Source of the DNA: Halomonas sp. LBP4
GTDB taxonomy: Bacteria > Pseudomonadota > Gammaproteobacteria > Pseudomonadales > Halomonadaceae
Assembly: GCF_003202205.1 (NCBI RefSeq)
Contig: NZ_PDOG01000003.1
Coordinates: forward strand, 356,470-420,469
Reading direction: 5' to 3'
DNA: 64,000 nt
The translations under genes were made by a program, and so were the position numbers. The notes below the pieces were generated by a model. The model saw nothing but the letters and a program-made list of their open reading frames with translations. It was not told the DNA's origin and did not search any database. This document shows positions 27,483-37,218 of this stretch, in pieces; position 1 is the stretch's first letter, and every line of letters begins with the position of its first letter.

Positions 27483-27797
27483 ATGAACGACAAGACCCTG
27501 CGTGACCTGCGCCGGCCCTCGACCGCCAAGCCCGGCGGTCGGCCGCCGAAGATCACCTTCCCCTGCCGCTACCCGCTCAAGGTAGTGGGCGATGCCGCCG
27601 AGGACTTCGCCGCTACCGTTTGCCAGGTGGTCAGCCGCCACGACCCGGAGTTCGACGGCAGCCGGCTCGAGGTGGTGGCGAGCCGCAATGGCCGCTTCCA
27701 GTCGGTGCGCCTGAGCATCCGCGCCACCGGCGAAGAGCAGCTCAAGGCGCTGTTCGTCGACCTCAAGGCCACCGGCCGAGTGCATATGGTGGTCTGA
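27483..27797 (+). CDS. ybeD: DUF493 family protein YbeD
   Basis: Small ACT-like fold protein of unknown function, conserved between dacA and lipB in many gammaproteobacteria. The 104 residues carry an N-terminal extension of about 20 residues and then the core [20 protein letters not shown] and [17 protein letters not shown]. The ribosome-binding region is weak (GGGGTGAACG). Its stop shares one base with the lipB start (TGATG), implying coupled translation. Confidence 0.9.
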   Translation: MNDKTLRDLRRPSTAKPGGRPPKITFPCRYPLKVVGDAAEDFAATVCQVVSRHDPEFDGSRLEVVASRNGRFQSVRLSIRATGEEQLKALFVDLKATGRVHMVV

Positions 27798-28510
27798 TGC
27801 CGGCAGCCGGAGCGCTACTCCCCATCGCCGTCCACCGGCTCGGGCGGCAGCCCTACCTGCCGGTCTGGCAGGCCATGCGCGAACTCACCGATACGCGCGA
27901 TGCCGCCACGGTCGACCAGTTCTGGCTAGTCGAGCATGATCCGGTGTTCACCCAGGGGCAGGCCGGCAAGCCCGAGCACCTGCTGATGCCCGGCGACATC
28001 CCGGTGGTGGCCACCGACCGCGGTGGCCAGGTGACCTACCATGGCCCGGGGCAGGTGGTGCTCTACCCGCTGCTCGACGTGCGTCGCGCGCGGGTCGGCG
28101 TGCGCGACCTGGTGACGGCGCTCGAGAAGGCGGTGATCGCCCTGCTCGACGGTTACGGCGTGGCGTCGCGGGCGCGGCCCGACGCCCCTGGCGTCTATGT
28201 GGGGGAGGCCAAGATCGCCTCCCTGGGGCTGCGTATCCGGCGCGGGGCGAGCTTCCACGGCGTGGCGTTGAACGTCGATGGCGACCTCTCGCCCTTCGAG
28301 CGCATCAACCCCTGCGGTCATGCCGGCATGGCCATGACCCGTCTGGCCGACCTGGTCGACGATTGCCCCGGCGTCGAGGCGGTAGGCGAATGCCTGGCCG
28401 AGTGTCTGGCGAAGGAGTTGGGGCGGGAGCTGGTCGACGCCGAGCGCCCGGCAGAATACTCGCGGATGCGGGTGACTGCTGAGGTGAGCGGCGCCGGGGA
28501 CAGGGAGTAG
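27797..28510 (+). CDS. lipB: octanoyltransferase LipB
   Basis: Transfers octanoate from acyl-carrier protein to lipoyl domains, the first step of lipoate synthesis. The ATG at 27797 overlaps the ybeD stop and gives 237 residues. Catalytic elements are visible: [18 protein letters not shown], the lysine in [14 protein letters not shown], and the acyl-accepting Cys in [14 protein letters not shown]. The partner lipA is convergent rather than downstream on the same strand. Confidence 0.95.
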   Translation: MPAAGALLPIAVHRLGRQPYLPVWQAMRELTDTRDAATVDQFWLVEHDPVFTQGQAGKPEHLLMPGDIPVVATDRGGQVTYHGPGQVVLYPLLDVRRARVGVRDLVTALEKAVIALLDGYGVASRARPDAPGVYVGEAKIASLGLRIRRGASFHGVALNVDGDLSPFERINPCGHAGMAMTRLADLVDDCPGVEAVGECLAECLAKELGRELVDAERPAEYSRMRVTAEVSGAGDRE

Positions 28511-28517
28511 CGGAGGT

Positions 28518-28539
28518 CTTTTTCCAGGGAAGGAAAAAG
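28518..28539 (+). terminator. weak hairpin after lipB
   Basis: CTTTTTCC (28518-28525) and GGAAAAAG (28532-28539) form an 8-bp stem with a 6-base loop, eight bases after the lipB stop. It may act as a terminator or bidirectional element. The rest of the gap to 28661 shows nothing recognisable. Confidence 0.45.
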
Positions 28540-28661
28540 TAGCGCCCAGGGAGGGGTTCACAGCGCCTCCGCGAAAGCCTGTCGCCGGAAAGCCGCGTTC
28601 TCAGGTCTCGGGGGCCGTCGGTCACTACGCTTGCGTTCCCGGGTAGATATCGCTTCGCTGC

Positions 28662-28692
28662 AGCGCCCGACGGCTCCATGTCGTCGGGCGCT
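28662..28692 (-). terminator. hairpin downstream of lipA
   Basis: AGCGCCCGACG (28662-28672) and CGTCGGGCGCT (28682-28692) form a perfect 11-bp stem with a 9-base loop, 5 bp past the lipA stop on the minus strand. No clear U-tract follows. Confidence 0.6.
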
Positions 28693-28697
28693 CGGCA

Positions 28698-29750
28698 CTA
28701 GCCGACGTTGATGGCGTCGATGCGGTTGGGGTCCGCCGCCTGACCCGGTACCTCGGCGGGGGCGGCGAGCCCCAGGTTGTTCTTCTCGAACACCCGGTCG
28801 GCCCGGTAGCTGGAGCGTACCAGCGGGCCGGAGGGGACCTCCATGAAGCCCTTCTCGAGGCCCAGCCGGCGGTAGCGGTCGAACTCCTCCGGCGTGACCC
28901 AGCGCTCGACCGGCAGGTGGTTGCGCGTCGGGCGCAGGTACTGCCCCAGGGTCACGATGTCCACGCCGATGGCGCGCAGGTCGTCGAAGGTCGCCAGGAC
29001 CTCCTCCTCGGTCTCGCCCAGGCCGAGCATCAGGCTGGTCTTGGTGATGACCTTGGGGTTGTGCCGCTTGGCATGCGCCAGGACGTCCAGGGTCTTGCGG
29101 TAGCCGGCCCGGGGATCCCGCACCCGCTCGGTGAGGCGCTCGACGGTCTCGACGTTCTGGGCGAACACCTCCAGGCCCGAATCGACGACGCGCTCGATGG
29201 CCGCCGGTTCACCGTCGAAGTCCGGGGTCAGGGCCTCGACGACCACCTCCGGCGTGTGGGTCTTGATGGCGCGGATGCAGGACGCGTAGTGTGCTGCACC
29301 GCCGTCGGGGAGGTCGTCGCGGTCCACGGAAGTCAGCACGACATAGCGCAGCCCCATGAGCTCGACCGACTTCGCCGTGTTCTCCGGCTCCTCATCGTCG
29401 AGCCAGCCCCGTGGGTTGCCGGTGTCCACGGCACAGAAACGGCAGGCCCGCGTGCAGACCGAGCCCATCAGCATGATGGTCGCGGTACCGTTGCTCCAGC
29501 ATTCGCCCATGTTCGGACAGTGCGATTCGGCACAGACGGTGCTGAGCCGGTGTGTTGCGACGTTCTTCTTCACCGCATCGAAGCGCCCCCCTCCGGGGAT
29601 CTGGGCACGCAACCAGTGAGGCTTGCGCTCGGTCGCGGTACTGTCCTCGACCTGCTTGCGTTGCTTGATGCCATCCTTGATCACGGCCATGCCGCGCTCG
29701 TTGCGGAATTTCTCACCGCTGGGCACTCGCTTGGAGGTGGTATCGCTCAT
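28698..29750 (-). CDS. lipA: lipoyl synthase
   Basis: Radical-SAM enzyme that inserts two sulphurs into octanoyl chains. The start is set at [12 protein letters not shown] (29750), giving 350 residues. The auxiliary cluster cysteines are in [12 protein letters not shown] and the radical-SAM CxxxCxxC is [33 protein letters not shown] and the C-terminal [11 protein letters not shown] (with the auxiliary-cluster serine) are intact. It converges on lipB instead of lying in the same operon. Confidence 0.96.
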   Translation of the reverse strand: MSDTTSKRVPSGEKFRNERGMAVIKDGIKQRKQVEDSTATERKPHWLRAQIPGGGRFDAVKKNVATHRLSTVCAESHCPNMGECWSNGTATIMLMGSVCTRACRFCAVDTGNPRGWLDDEEPENTAKSVELMGLRYVVLTSVDRDDLPDGGAAHYASCIRAIKTHTPEVVVEALTPDFDGEPAAIERVVDSGLEVFAQNVETVERLTERVRDPRAGYRKTLDVLAHAKRHNPKVITKTSLMLGLGETEEEVLATFDDLRAIGVDIVTLGQYLRPTRNHLPVERWVTPEEFDRYRRLGLEKGFMEVPSGPLVRSSYRADRVFEKNNLGLAAPAEVPGQAADPNRIDAINVG

Positions 29751-30058
29751 GGGATGTTGAGCCTCTCTACTCGTCGGCTGTCGACGTCTTGAAGATGTGG
29801 TGAGGCCGCCGCGGAATGACCGCACCGGGGGCCGCCACTAAGCTGCATGCTGCGCCGAATGATACGTTGGCAGGGAGCGTAAAGGTACCACAGGAGCCGC
29901 GACCCTGGACAGGCGGGGCGCGTCGCGGGCCGCATCGCTGATCCAGGCCCTGTTCCGAAACAGGGATTAAACTGTCATTCAACCTCCGCTCGTCGTGTCG
30001 GAGAAAATGCGCTATATTGCAATGCAGCATTTCATCCACGCCAAGCCTGGAGCCCGAG
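29751..30058. other. divergent intergenic region lipA / DUF3141 gene
   Basis: 308 bp that must hold two divergent promoters. Visible elements are a 7-bp inverted repeat CCCTGTT-CCGA-AACAGGG (29948-29965) and, just upstream of the right-hand gene, TATATT (30013-30018) followed by TTGCAATGCAGCA (30017-30029). The latter contains a TGC-N3-GCA palindrome of the kind bound by PhaR regulators. Regulatory roles are speculative. No gene seen. Confidence 0.45.
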
Positions 30059-32569
30059 ATGAATTCCCTGATGCCGCCCCCCCTGACAGCTGCGCTGCCT
30101 TTCCTGGACCCGTTCGGCTTCGGACGCGCGGCCTATGACTACTGGCGCGACGTCCTGGAGCGCAGTGTCCTCTACATGGATGTCATGCGCCTGCGTGGCA
30201 ACCAGTACCTCGAGCATATCGAGCAGACCAAGCCCAGCGTGCTGGGCTTCGAGACCGAGGTGCTGATGGACGGTCACACGCTGCCGCGGCCCGTGAACTA
30301 CGAGCTGCTGCGTGTCATGCCGCCCGAGGGCGTCACCATCGATCCCCAGATGCGTCCCTTCGTGGTGGTCGATCCCCGTGCCGGTCATGGTCCCGGCATC
30401 GGTGGCTTCAAGCCCGACAGCGAGCTCGGCATCGCGCTGAATGCCGGTCACCCCTGCTACTTCATCGGCTTCTTGCCGTATCCGGTGCCGGGGCAGACCG
30501 TCGAGGACGTGGTCGAGGCCGAGATCGCCTTCCTGCGCCACGTCGGCGAGCGCCATGTGGAAACGTCCGAGAAACCCATGGTGGTGGGCAACTGCCAGGC
30601 CGGTTGGCAGGTCATGATGGCGGCCTCGCTCGAGCCCGACCTGTTCGGCCCCATCCTGATCGCCGGAGCCCCGCTCTCCTACTGGGCCGGCGAGCGCGGC
30701 GGCGCGCCGATGCGTTATACCGGGGGCCTGACCGGCGGCAGCTGGATGACCTCGCTGCTCGGCGACCTGGGGGCCGGGCTGTTCGACGGTGCCTTTCTGG
30801 TCCAGAACTTCGAGCGCCTGAACCCGGCGAACACCTGGTGGCGCAAGCAGTACCAGCTCTTTTCCCGGGTCGATACCGAGGCGAGTCGCTACCTGGAGTT
30901 CGAGCGCTGGTGGGGTGGGCACGTCGTGCTGGGCGGCGAGGAGATCCAGTACATCGTCGACAACCTCTTCGTCGGCAACCGGCTCTCCACCGCCCAGCTG
31001 GTGACCTCCGACGGTCGTCGCATCGACCTGCGCAACGTGCGCTCGCCGGTGGTGGTGTTCTGCTCCCGGGGCGACGACATCACCCCGCCGCCCCAGGCAC
31101 TTGGCTGGGTGCGCGACCTCTACGAGGGGGTCGAGGACATCATCGCCAACGAGCAGACCATCGTCTATTGCGTCCACGACACCACCGGGCACCTGGGAAT
31201 CTTCGTCTCGGGCAGCGTCTCGCGCAAGGAGCACGCCGAGTTCACTGCCAACATGGACTACATCGACGTGCTGCCGCCGGGCCTCTACGAGACCACGATC
31301 TCCTCGGCGGCCGAACGCAGCGACGCCGAGCTGATCGAGCGCGACTACCTGCTGGAGTTCACCCCGCGGACCATCGAGGAGCTCGACCAGGAGGTCCAGC
31401 ACCGGCCCGAGGACGACACCCGCTTCGCCACCGTGGCGCGGATCTCGGAGATCAACCTGGGGCTGTACCGGCAGTTCCTGCAGCCCTGGGTTCGCGCCCT
31501 GGCCACGCCGGAATCGGCGAAGTGGTTGCGCCGCATGCACCCCAACCGCCTGGGCTATCGGCTGCTCTCCGATCGCAACCCCCTGATGGTGCCGGTCCCG
31601 GTGCTGGCCGAGCGGGTACGCGCCGATCGCCACCCGCTCGGGGAGGACAACCTCTTCCGGGTAATCGAGAGCATCGTCTCCGATCAGTTCACCCGCGGCC
31701 TGAACGCCTGGCGTGACCTGCGCGACAGCAGCATCGAGCGGCTGTTCCTGGACTTCTACGGCCAGCCGTTGCTGCAGGCACTGGTCGGCCTGGGCGGCGA
31801 TGCCCATGTCCACCGTCGTCGCCCGGGGGCCGAGCCCGAGCACCGCCGCTTCGTCGAGCGCCGCCAGGCCGAGCTGCGGGCTCATATCGCCGAGGGCGGC
31901 AGCCACGAGGCGGTGATGCGCGCCGTGATCTACGTGCTGGGCGGGGCACCGGCCACCGACGAGCGCAACTTCAACCGCCTGCGCGCTTCCCGCGCCGAGC
32001 TGGAGCCGAGCATTCAGCTGGCCGACTTCAAGCACCTGATGCGCGAGCAGTTCTTCATTCTCAAGCTCGATCGCGAGGCGGCACTGGCGGCGATCCCGGC
32101 CCTGCTCGAGGGGCAGAGCGCCGAGCAGATCGACGAGGACCTGGCGCATATCGAGCATGTGCTGGCCGCCAGCGGCGAGCTCTCCGAACATGTCGCGGAT
32201 CGCTTCGAGCGCATCAAGGCGCTGTTTGCCCGGGCACGCCCGGCCGCGCCTGCCCGGCCATCGCCGGCCCTGACGCTGGACAATGGCCCGGCCGCCTCAT
32301 CGGCGAAGACCGTGCCCAAGGCGACACCCGCTCGGACGCCGGCGAGCGGTAGCGGAACGCGGGCCTCCGGCAAGGCGACCCGGGCGCGCAAGGCTGCCGA
32401 CAAGCCCGAGGCCGCCGAGCCGCAGAAGCCCGAAGCCGAGGCCGCCGAGCCGCAGAAGCCCGAAGCCGAGGCCGCCGAGCCGCAGAAGCCCGAAGCCGAG
32501 GCCGCCAAGGGCAAGGAAAAAGCGGCTCCCGGCACCTCTCGCTCCCCGGAGGGGGATGGCGAGGCCTGA
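30059..32569 (+). CDS. DUF3141 alpha/beta-hydrolase, PHB-synthase-like
   Basis: 836-residue member of DUF3141, a family distantly related to poly-hydroxyalkanoate synthases. The start is MNSLMPPPLTAALPF (30059) with GGAG upstream. The nucleophile elbow reads GNCQAG (Cys179), matching the Cys lipase box of PhaC rather than Ser. The distal acid and His positions are CSRGDDITPP and HDTTGHLGIF. A helical C-terminal half is followed by a disordered Ala/Pro/Glu/Lys tail with three exact 10-residue repeats. In alphaproteobacteria such genes sit with phosphotransacetylase genes; here it stands alone. Substrate unknown. Confidence 0.8.
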   Translation: MNSLMPPPLTAALPFLDPFGFGRAAYDYWRDVLERSVLYMDVMRLRGNQYLEHIEQTKPSVLGFETEVLMDGHTLPRPVNYELLRVMPPEGVTIDPQMRPFVVVDPRAGHGPGIGGFKPDSELGIALNAGHPCYFIGFLPYPVPGQTVEDVVEAEIAFLRHVGERHVETSEKPMVVGNCQAGWQVMMAASLEPDLFGPILIAGAPLSYWAGERGGAPMRYTGGLTGGSWMTSLLGDLGAGLFDGAFLVQNFERLNPANTWWRKQYQLFSRVDTEASRYLEFERWWGGHVVLGGEEIQYIVDNLFVGNRLSTAQLVTSDGRRIDLRNVRSPVVVFCSRGDDITPPPQALGWVRDLYEGVEDIIANEQTIVYCVHDTTGHLGIFVSGSVSRKEHAEFTANMDYIDVLPPGLYETTISSAAERSDAELIERDYLLEFTPRTIEELDQEVQHRPEDDTRFATVARISEINLGLYRQFLQPWVRALATPESAKWLRRMHPNRLGYRLLSDRNPLMVPVPVLAERVRADRHPLGEDNLFRVIESIVSDQFTRGLNAWRDLRDSSIERLFLDFYGQPLLQALVGLGGDAHVHRRRPGAEPEHRRFVERRQAELRAHIAEGGSHEAVMRAVIYVLGGAPATDERNFNRLRASRAELEPSIQLADFKHLMREQFFILKLDREAALAAIPALLEGQSAEQIDEDLAHIEHVLAASGELSEHVADRFERIKALFARARPAAPARPSPALTLDNGPAASSAKTVPKATPARTPASGSGTRASGKATRARKAADKPEAAEPQKPEAEAAEPQKPEAEAAEPQKPEAEAAKGKEKAAPGTSRSPEGDGEA
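32408..32506 (+). repeat. three 30-bp tandem repeats inside the DUF3141 gene
   Basis: The unit beginning GAGGCCGCCGAGCCGCAGAA repeats exactly at 32408-32437, 32438-32467 and 32468-32497, with a 9-bp partial fourth copy. It encodes EAAEPQKPEA three times, in the disordered tail. The DNA-level identity suggests recent expansion and likely length variation between strains. Confidence 0.9.
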
Positions 32570-32589
32570 GCCGCCACGCCCCTGACGCG

Positions 32590-32620
32590 ACGCCCCCGCT
32601 GGAACTTCCGGCGGGGGCGT
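32590..32620 (+). terminator. hairpin after DUF3141 gene
   Basis: ACGCCCCCGC (32590-32599) pairs with GCGGGGGCGT (32611-32620) around an 11-base loop, 21 bp after the stop. It is followed by TCGTCATTGT, which has only a weak T-tract. The rest of the gap to topA (32834) shows no gene. Confidence 0.65.
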
Positions 32621-32833
32621 TCGTCATTGTGTCACCGGGCCTGGCGCCTTGCCGTGGCCTGCCTCGGCGGTCTAGGGTCAGAAAGCCGCCTTGCGCCATG
32701 TGCACCGCCTGCGACTGGCGTGACGCGCGGTGCTGGGGTAGGGTAAGCGGATTTTTCACCGCCCGGGAGACGGGTGGACGGAACCGTCAGGCGCGCTGCG
32801 ATGCCAGCGCGCCATGCACAATAGTGGAGCACT

Positions 32834-35479
32834 ATGGGCAAGTCACTGGTCATCGTCGAGTCGCCGGCCAAGGCCAAGACGATCAACAAGTACCTCGGCA
32901 ACGAGTTCATTGTGAAGTCGAGCGTGGGGCACATCCGTGACCTGCCGACCAGCGGCTCGGGCAAGGCGGCCTCCGACCCCAAGGAGCGTGCACGCCAGGC
33001 CGCCGCGACCCGCAAGATGTCGGCGGAAGAGAAGGCCGAGTACAGGAAGCACAAGTCCCGCGAGCAGTTGATTCGGCGCATGGGCATCGACCCCGAGCAC
33101 GGCTGGAAGGCCAACTACGAGATCCTGCCGGGCAAGGAGAAGGTGGTGGCCGAGCTGCAGAAGCTCGCCGAGAAGGCCGATGCCGTCTATCTCGCCACCG
33201 ACCTCGATCGCGAGGGGGAAGCCATCGCCTGGCACCTTCGCGAGACCATCGGCGGCGACGAGAGCCGCTACCGTCGGGTGGTGTTCAACGAGATCACCAG
33301 GAATGCCATCCAGGAGGCCTTCCAGGACCCCGGCAACCTGAACATCCCGCGGGTCGAGGCGCAGCAGGCGCGGCGCTTCCTCGACCGCGTCGTCGGCTTC
33401 ATGCTCTCGCCGCTGCTGTGGGCCAAGATCGCCCGCGGTCTGTCCGCCGGACGGGTGCAGTCGGTGGCCATGCGGCTGATCGTCGAGCGTGAACGGGAGA
33501 TCCGTGCCTTCGTCCCCGAGGAGTTCTGGGACGTCCACGCCGACCTCGTGCCGGGGGATAAGGCGGGCCGGGAGAAGGCCGAACCGGTGCGCTTCGAGCT
33601 GGTGCGCCAGGACGGCAAGGCCTTCCGTCCCACCTCCGAGGCCGAGACCCTCGAGCGCATCGCGGCGCTGAAGCAGGCGCGTCTCTCGATCACCGCCAGA
33701 GAAGACAAGCCGACCCGTTCCAAGCCCAACGCCCCCTTTATCACCTCGACGCTGCAGCAGGCGGCCAGCGGCCGTCTCGGCTTCTCGGTGAAGAAGACCA
33801 TGACCCTGGCCCAGCGCCTCTACGAGGCGGGCTACATCACCTACATGCGTACCGACTCCACCAATCTCTCCAAGGATGCGGTGGCGCATGTCCGCGACTT
33901 CATCGGCAGCGAGTTCGGGCCGCGCTACCTGCCCGAGGCACCCAACCGCTACTCCAGCAAGGAGGGCGCCCAGGAGGCCCACGAGGCGATCCGCCCCTCC
34001 GAGGTCGACCGCCGGGCTGGCGACCTCGCCGGCATGGAGCGCGACGCCGAGCGCCTCTACGAGCTGATCTGGCGCCAGTTCGTCGCCTGCCAGATGACGC
34101 CGGCCGAGTACCTCTCGAGTACCCTGACCGTCGAGGCCGACGGCTACGAGCTCAGGGCCAAGGGCCGGGTGCTCAAGTTCGACGGCTACACCCGGGTAAT
34201 GAAGCCGGCCGGCAAGAGCGAGGACCAGGCCCTGCCGGATCTCGCCGAGGGCACGCCGATGACCCTCGCGGCGCTCGACCCCCAGCAGCACTTCACCAAG
34301 CCGCCGGCGCGCTACACCGAGGCAAGCCTGGTCAAGGAGCTGGAGAAGCGCGGCATCGGCCGGCCCTCCACCTATGCCGCGATCATCTCCACCATCCAGG
34401 ACCGCGGCTACGTCAAGCTGGAGAATCGTCGCTTCTATGCCGAGAAACTCGGCGACATCGTCACCGAGCGGCTCAAGGAGTCCTTCCCCGACCTGATGGA
34501 CTACTCCTTCACGGCGCGCATGGAGGATGGCCTCGACGAGGTGGCCGAAGGCGAGCGCAACTGGCGCGAACTGCTCGATGCCTTCTACGCCGAGTTCCGC
34601 CAGGAGCTCGAGGCCGCCGAGAGCGAGGCGGGGATGCGCCCCAACCAGCCGGTGCCGACCGACATCGACTGCCCGAGCTGCGGGCGCAAGATGCAGATCC
34701 GCACCGCTTCCACCGGGGTTTTCCTGGGTTGCTCGGGTTATAACCTGCCGCCCAAGGAGCGCTGCAAGACCACCATCGACCTGCTGCCCGGCGAGGAGGC
34801 GGTGGCCGCCGACGCCGACGAGGAAGCCGAGACCGAGGCGCTGCGCGCCAAGCACCGCTGCCCCAAGTGTGGCACTGCCATGGACAGCTACCTGATCGAC
34901 GAGACGCGCAAGCTGCATATCTGCGGCAACAGCCCCGACTGTGACGGCCACGAGATCGAGCAGGGCAAGTTCCGCATCAAGGGGTACGACGGCCCGACCA
35001 TCGAGTGCGACAAGTGCGGCAGCGAGATGCAGCTCAAGAGTGGGCGCTTCGGCAAGTACTTCGGCTGCACCAACAGCGAGTGCAAGAACACCCGCAAGCT
35101 GCTGCGCAGTGGTGAGGTGGCCCCGCCCAAGATGGACCCCATCCCCATGCCGGAGCTGGCCTGCCAGAAGGTCGACGATCACTATGTGCTGCGCGACGGC
35201 GCCAGCGGTTTGTTCCTGGCGGCGAGCAAGTTCCCCAAGAACCGCGAGACCCGACCGCCGCTGGTGCGCGAGCTCAAGGCCCACGCCGAGGAGCTGCCCG
35301 AGAAGTACCGCTTCCTGCTCGACGCCCCCAGCGAGGACCCGGACGGCCGTCCGGCCCAGATCCGCTTCTCGCGCAAGGCCAGGGAGCAGTTCGTGATGAC
35401 CGACGAGGACGGCAAGGCCACCGGCTGGAAGGCCACCTTCGACAACGGCAAGTGGCAGGTGGAGGACAAGCGCAAGTGA
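32834..35479 (+). CDS. topA: DNA topoisomerase I
   Basis: Type IA enzyme that relaxes negative supercoils. The 881 residues start with the Toprim domain ([35 protein letters not shown]). The catalytic tyrosine is Tyr337 in YITYMRTDS. Three C-terminal four-cysteine zinc modules follow, beginning [16 protein letters not shown] and CDKCGSEM, and then a further zinc-less repeat region. The stop overlaps the GTG of the next gene. Confidence 0.97.
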   Translation: MGKSLVIVESPAKAKTINKYLGNEFIVKSSVGHIRDLPTSGSGKAASDPKERARQAAATRKMSAEEKAEYRKHKSREQLIRRMGIDPEHGWKANYEILPGKEKVVAELQKLAEKADAVYLATDLDREGEAIAWHLRETIGGDESRYRRVVFNEITRNAIQEAFQDPGNLNIPRVEAQQARRFLDRVVGFMLSPLLWAKIARGLSAGRVQSVAMRLIVEREREIRAFVPEEFWDVHADLVPGDKAGREKAEPVRFELVRQDGKAFRPTSEAETLERIAALKQARLSITAREDKPTRSKPNAPFITSTLQQAASGRLGFSVKKTMTLAQRLYEAGYITYMRTDSTNLSKDAVAHVRDFIGSEFGPRYLPEAPNRYSSKEGAQEAHEAIRPSEVDRRAGDLAGMERDAERLYELIWRQFVACQMTPAEYLSSTLTVEADGYELRAKGRVLKFDGYTRVMKPAGKSEDQALPDLAEGTPMTLAALDPQQHFTKPPARYTEASLVKELEKRGIGRPSTYAAIISTIQDRGYVKLENRRFYAEKLGDIVTERLKESFPDLMDYSFTARMEDGLDEVAEGERNWRELLDAFYAEFRQELEAAESEAGMRPNQPVPTDIDCPSCGRKMQIRTASTGVFLGCSGYNLPPKERCKTTIDLLPGEEAVAADADEEAETEALRAKHRCPKCGTAMDSYLIDETRKLHICGNSPDCDGHEIEQGKFRIKGYDGPTIECDKCGSEMQLKSGRFGKYFGCTNSECKNTRKLLRSGEVAPPKMDPIPMPELACQKVDDHYVLRDGASGLFLAASKFPKNRETRPPLVRELKAHAEELPEKYRFLLDAPSEDPDGRPAQIRFSRKAREQFVMTDEDGKATGWKATFDNGKWQVEDKRK

Positions 35480-35940
35480 CCCCGCGTTCGCGTACCAATC
35501 AACTGCTCTACCAGGCCGAGTTGCTGCTCGACGTCGTCCCCGGCGACGACGAGCATGCCGAGGCACGGCGCATGGCGGTGGAGGAGGCGGCCCTGGCGCT
35601 GACCGAGCTGGCGCTGCAGTCGCTGCTGCGCGAAGTCACCGAGCATGCGCTGCTCGAGCGGCACGACTGGCGCGAGCTGCTCGGCCCCGAGGGGCGCGCC
35701 ATGGCCGAACTGCAGCGGCTGCGCGAGCTGGCCTCCCGGGAGGACAGCTGGCTGGCCTGGCTGCTGGCCCGGCTCGAGGCCCTGCATGGCAGCGATGGCG
35801 TGGCCCGGCGCACCAGCGGCGCCGCCCAGGGCCTGATCGCTACCGGCAGCGGGGCGGCGCTGGCCGACGAGCTGCGCTGGTGTCTGCGCGAGGCCAAGGC
35901 GGAGCTCGCGGCGCTGCGCGAGACCAGCCAGGAGTGGTGA
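35476..35940 (+). CDS. DUF6586 family protein
   Basis: 154-residue helical protein starting at GTG 35476, which overlaps the topA stop (GTGA). The N-terminus [18 protein letters not shown] and the all-helical, leucine-rich composition match a small gammaproteobacterial family found next to topA, for example in Pseudomonas. No catalytic motif or membrane helix is visible. It overlaps the next gene by GTGA as well, so topA, this gene and the NYN gene form one coupled unit. Function unknown. Confidence 0.7.
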   Translation: MTPRSRTNQLLYQAELLLDVVPGDDEHAEARRMAVEEAALALTELALQSLLREVTEHALLERHDWRELLGPEGRAMAELQRLRELASREDSWLAWLLARLEALHGSDGVARRTSGAAQGLIATGSGAALADELRWCLREAKAELAALRETSQEW

Positions 35941-36434
35941 GCCGCGTGGCGGAGGCCACCGTGGAGCGCGTCGCCATCCTCGTTGACGTGCAGAACGTCT
36001 ACTACACCACGCGTCAGGTCTTCGGCCGGCACTTCGACTACAACGCCTTCTGGGCGCGCTTCGCCACCGGGCGTGAGGTGGTGGTGGCCAACGCCTATGC
36101 GGTGGAGCGCGGCGATGCGCGCCAGCGCCAGTTCCAGAACATCCTGCGCGGCATCGGTTTCTGTGTGAAGCTCAAGCCCTTCATCCAGCGCCGTGACGGC
36201 TCCGCCAAGGGCGACTGGGACGTGGGCATCACCCTGGACGCCATCGAGGTCGCGCCCCAGGTCGACCGGGTGGTGCTGGTCTCCGGTGACGGCGATTTCG
36301 ACCTGCTGGTGCAGCGGCTGCGCGAGCGCCACGGTGTCGGGGTGACCGTGGTCGGCGTGGCGCGCCTCACCGCCGATTCCCTGATCCGTGCGGCCAGCGA
36401 CTTCGTGCCCATCGAGGGGTCGCTGCTGCTCTAG
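35937..36434 (+). CDS. NYN domain (LabA/DUF88-like) protein
   Basis: 165-residue PIN-like fold predicted to be an RNA nuclease. The acidic residues expected at the metal site are present: Asp in VAILVDVQNVYY, Asp in SAKGDWDVGITLD, and SGDGDFDLLVQRLRE. The GTG start at 35937 overlaps the preceding stop. Direct coupling to topA and a DUF6586 gene hints at a shared role, but this is context only. Confidence 0.82.
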   Translation: MSRVAEATVERVAILVDVQNVYYTTRQVFGRHFDYNAFWARFATGREVVVANAYAVERGDARQRQFQNILRGIGFCVKLKPFIQRRDGSAKGDWDVGITLDAIEVAPQVDRVVLVSGDGDFDLLVQRLRERHGVGVTVVGVARLTADSLIRAASDFVPIEGSLLL

Positions 36435-36624
36435 TCTTTCAACGTCCCCCGTTGATACACGCCAGGCGCGGCCCGCGGGCGTTGGCTAGGATGTAGACGA
36501 GAGCCAACCGGTGCTGCCACTGACGAGAAGACGTGCTTCGAGGCGCGCTCCGCTGGCCTCGAGGCGGAGGTGCGGCGCCTCGCCGGGGACATGCAACGGC
36601 TCGAGGACTATTGAGGAGGACCCC

Positions 36625-37050
36625 ATGATGGAAATCACCCTGTCTCCCAAGATGCTCGGTTACTGGACGGACGAGCAGCTACGCGAGGTGCCCAACGAGT
36701 CCGGCATCTTCTGTGTCTTCCGTGCCGGTCCCGACCCCCAGAGCGGCGAGATGGCGGTGCAGGAGCTGCTCTACATCGGCGAGCATCGCGATGTGGGCTT
36801 TCGGCTGCAGCATCACGAGGACCGTCCCAGGTGGCAGGAGTGCCTGAAGGAGGGAGAGGTCCTCTGGTATTCCGTGGGGTTGTCCGGCTACGTCAACCGC
36901 GAGCGCCTGGTGGCGGCGATGATCCATGCCCACAAGCCGCGCCTCAACCGTGAGTACCTCGATAGCTTTCCCTTCGAGGAGACCACGGTTCACCTCTATG
37001 GCAAGCGGGACAAGCTGCTCTCCATGTTCACCCTCGAGCGGAGCGACTGA
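36625..37050 (+). CDS. GIY-YIG superfamily-like protein
   Basis: 141-residue protein with the outline of a stand-alone GIY-YIG nuclease domain. NESGIFCVFRAG corresponds to the GIY strand and ELLYIGEHRDVGFRLQHHE to the YIG strand with its conserved Arg. The later NRERLVAAMIHAHKPRLN supplies the Glu and the terminal Asn of the motif. The first tyrosine is Phe. GAGGAGGA lies 4 bp before ATG 36625 and 7 bp before ATG 36628, so either can be the start. Nuclease activity is inferred, and the fold call is moderate. Confidence 0.6.
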   Translation: MMEITLSPKMLGYWTDEQLREVPNESGIFCVFRAGPDPQSGEMAVQELLYIGEHRDVGFRLQHHEDRPRWQECLKEGEVLWYSVGLSGYVNRERLVAAMIHAHKPRLNREYLDSFPFEETTVHLYGKRDKLLSMFTLERSD

Positions 37051-37082
37051 CCTCCCATCCCCCGGATGGCCCGGCGCGGCGT

Positions 37083-37106
37083 CCCGGCAGGAAGTCTCCT
37101 GTCGGG
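37083..37106 (+). terminator. hairpin after the GIY-YIG-like gene
   Basis: CCCGGCAGGA (37083-37092) pairs with TCCTGTCGGG (37097-37106) with one G-T wobble and a 4-base loop. There is no U-tract. It lies 32 bp after the stop. Confidence 0.45.
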
Positions 37107-37218
37107 CGGGGACATGCCGATGGCGCAGGCGCCCGGCCAGAGCCAGGCCTTCCCGGCGTGTGACTCGCGCCCATAACCGGTACAATCGCGAACTTTTGCA
37201 CCTCGATTGGACCCCCAC

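Noticed and set aside
30032..32191. 719-codon minus-strand frame
   Set aside because: Antisense to the DUF3141 gene, whose catalytic motifs are clear on the plus strand.
32843..35566. 907-codon minus-strand frame
   Set aside because: Shadow of topA; no recognisable motif.
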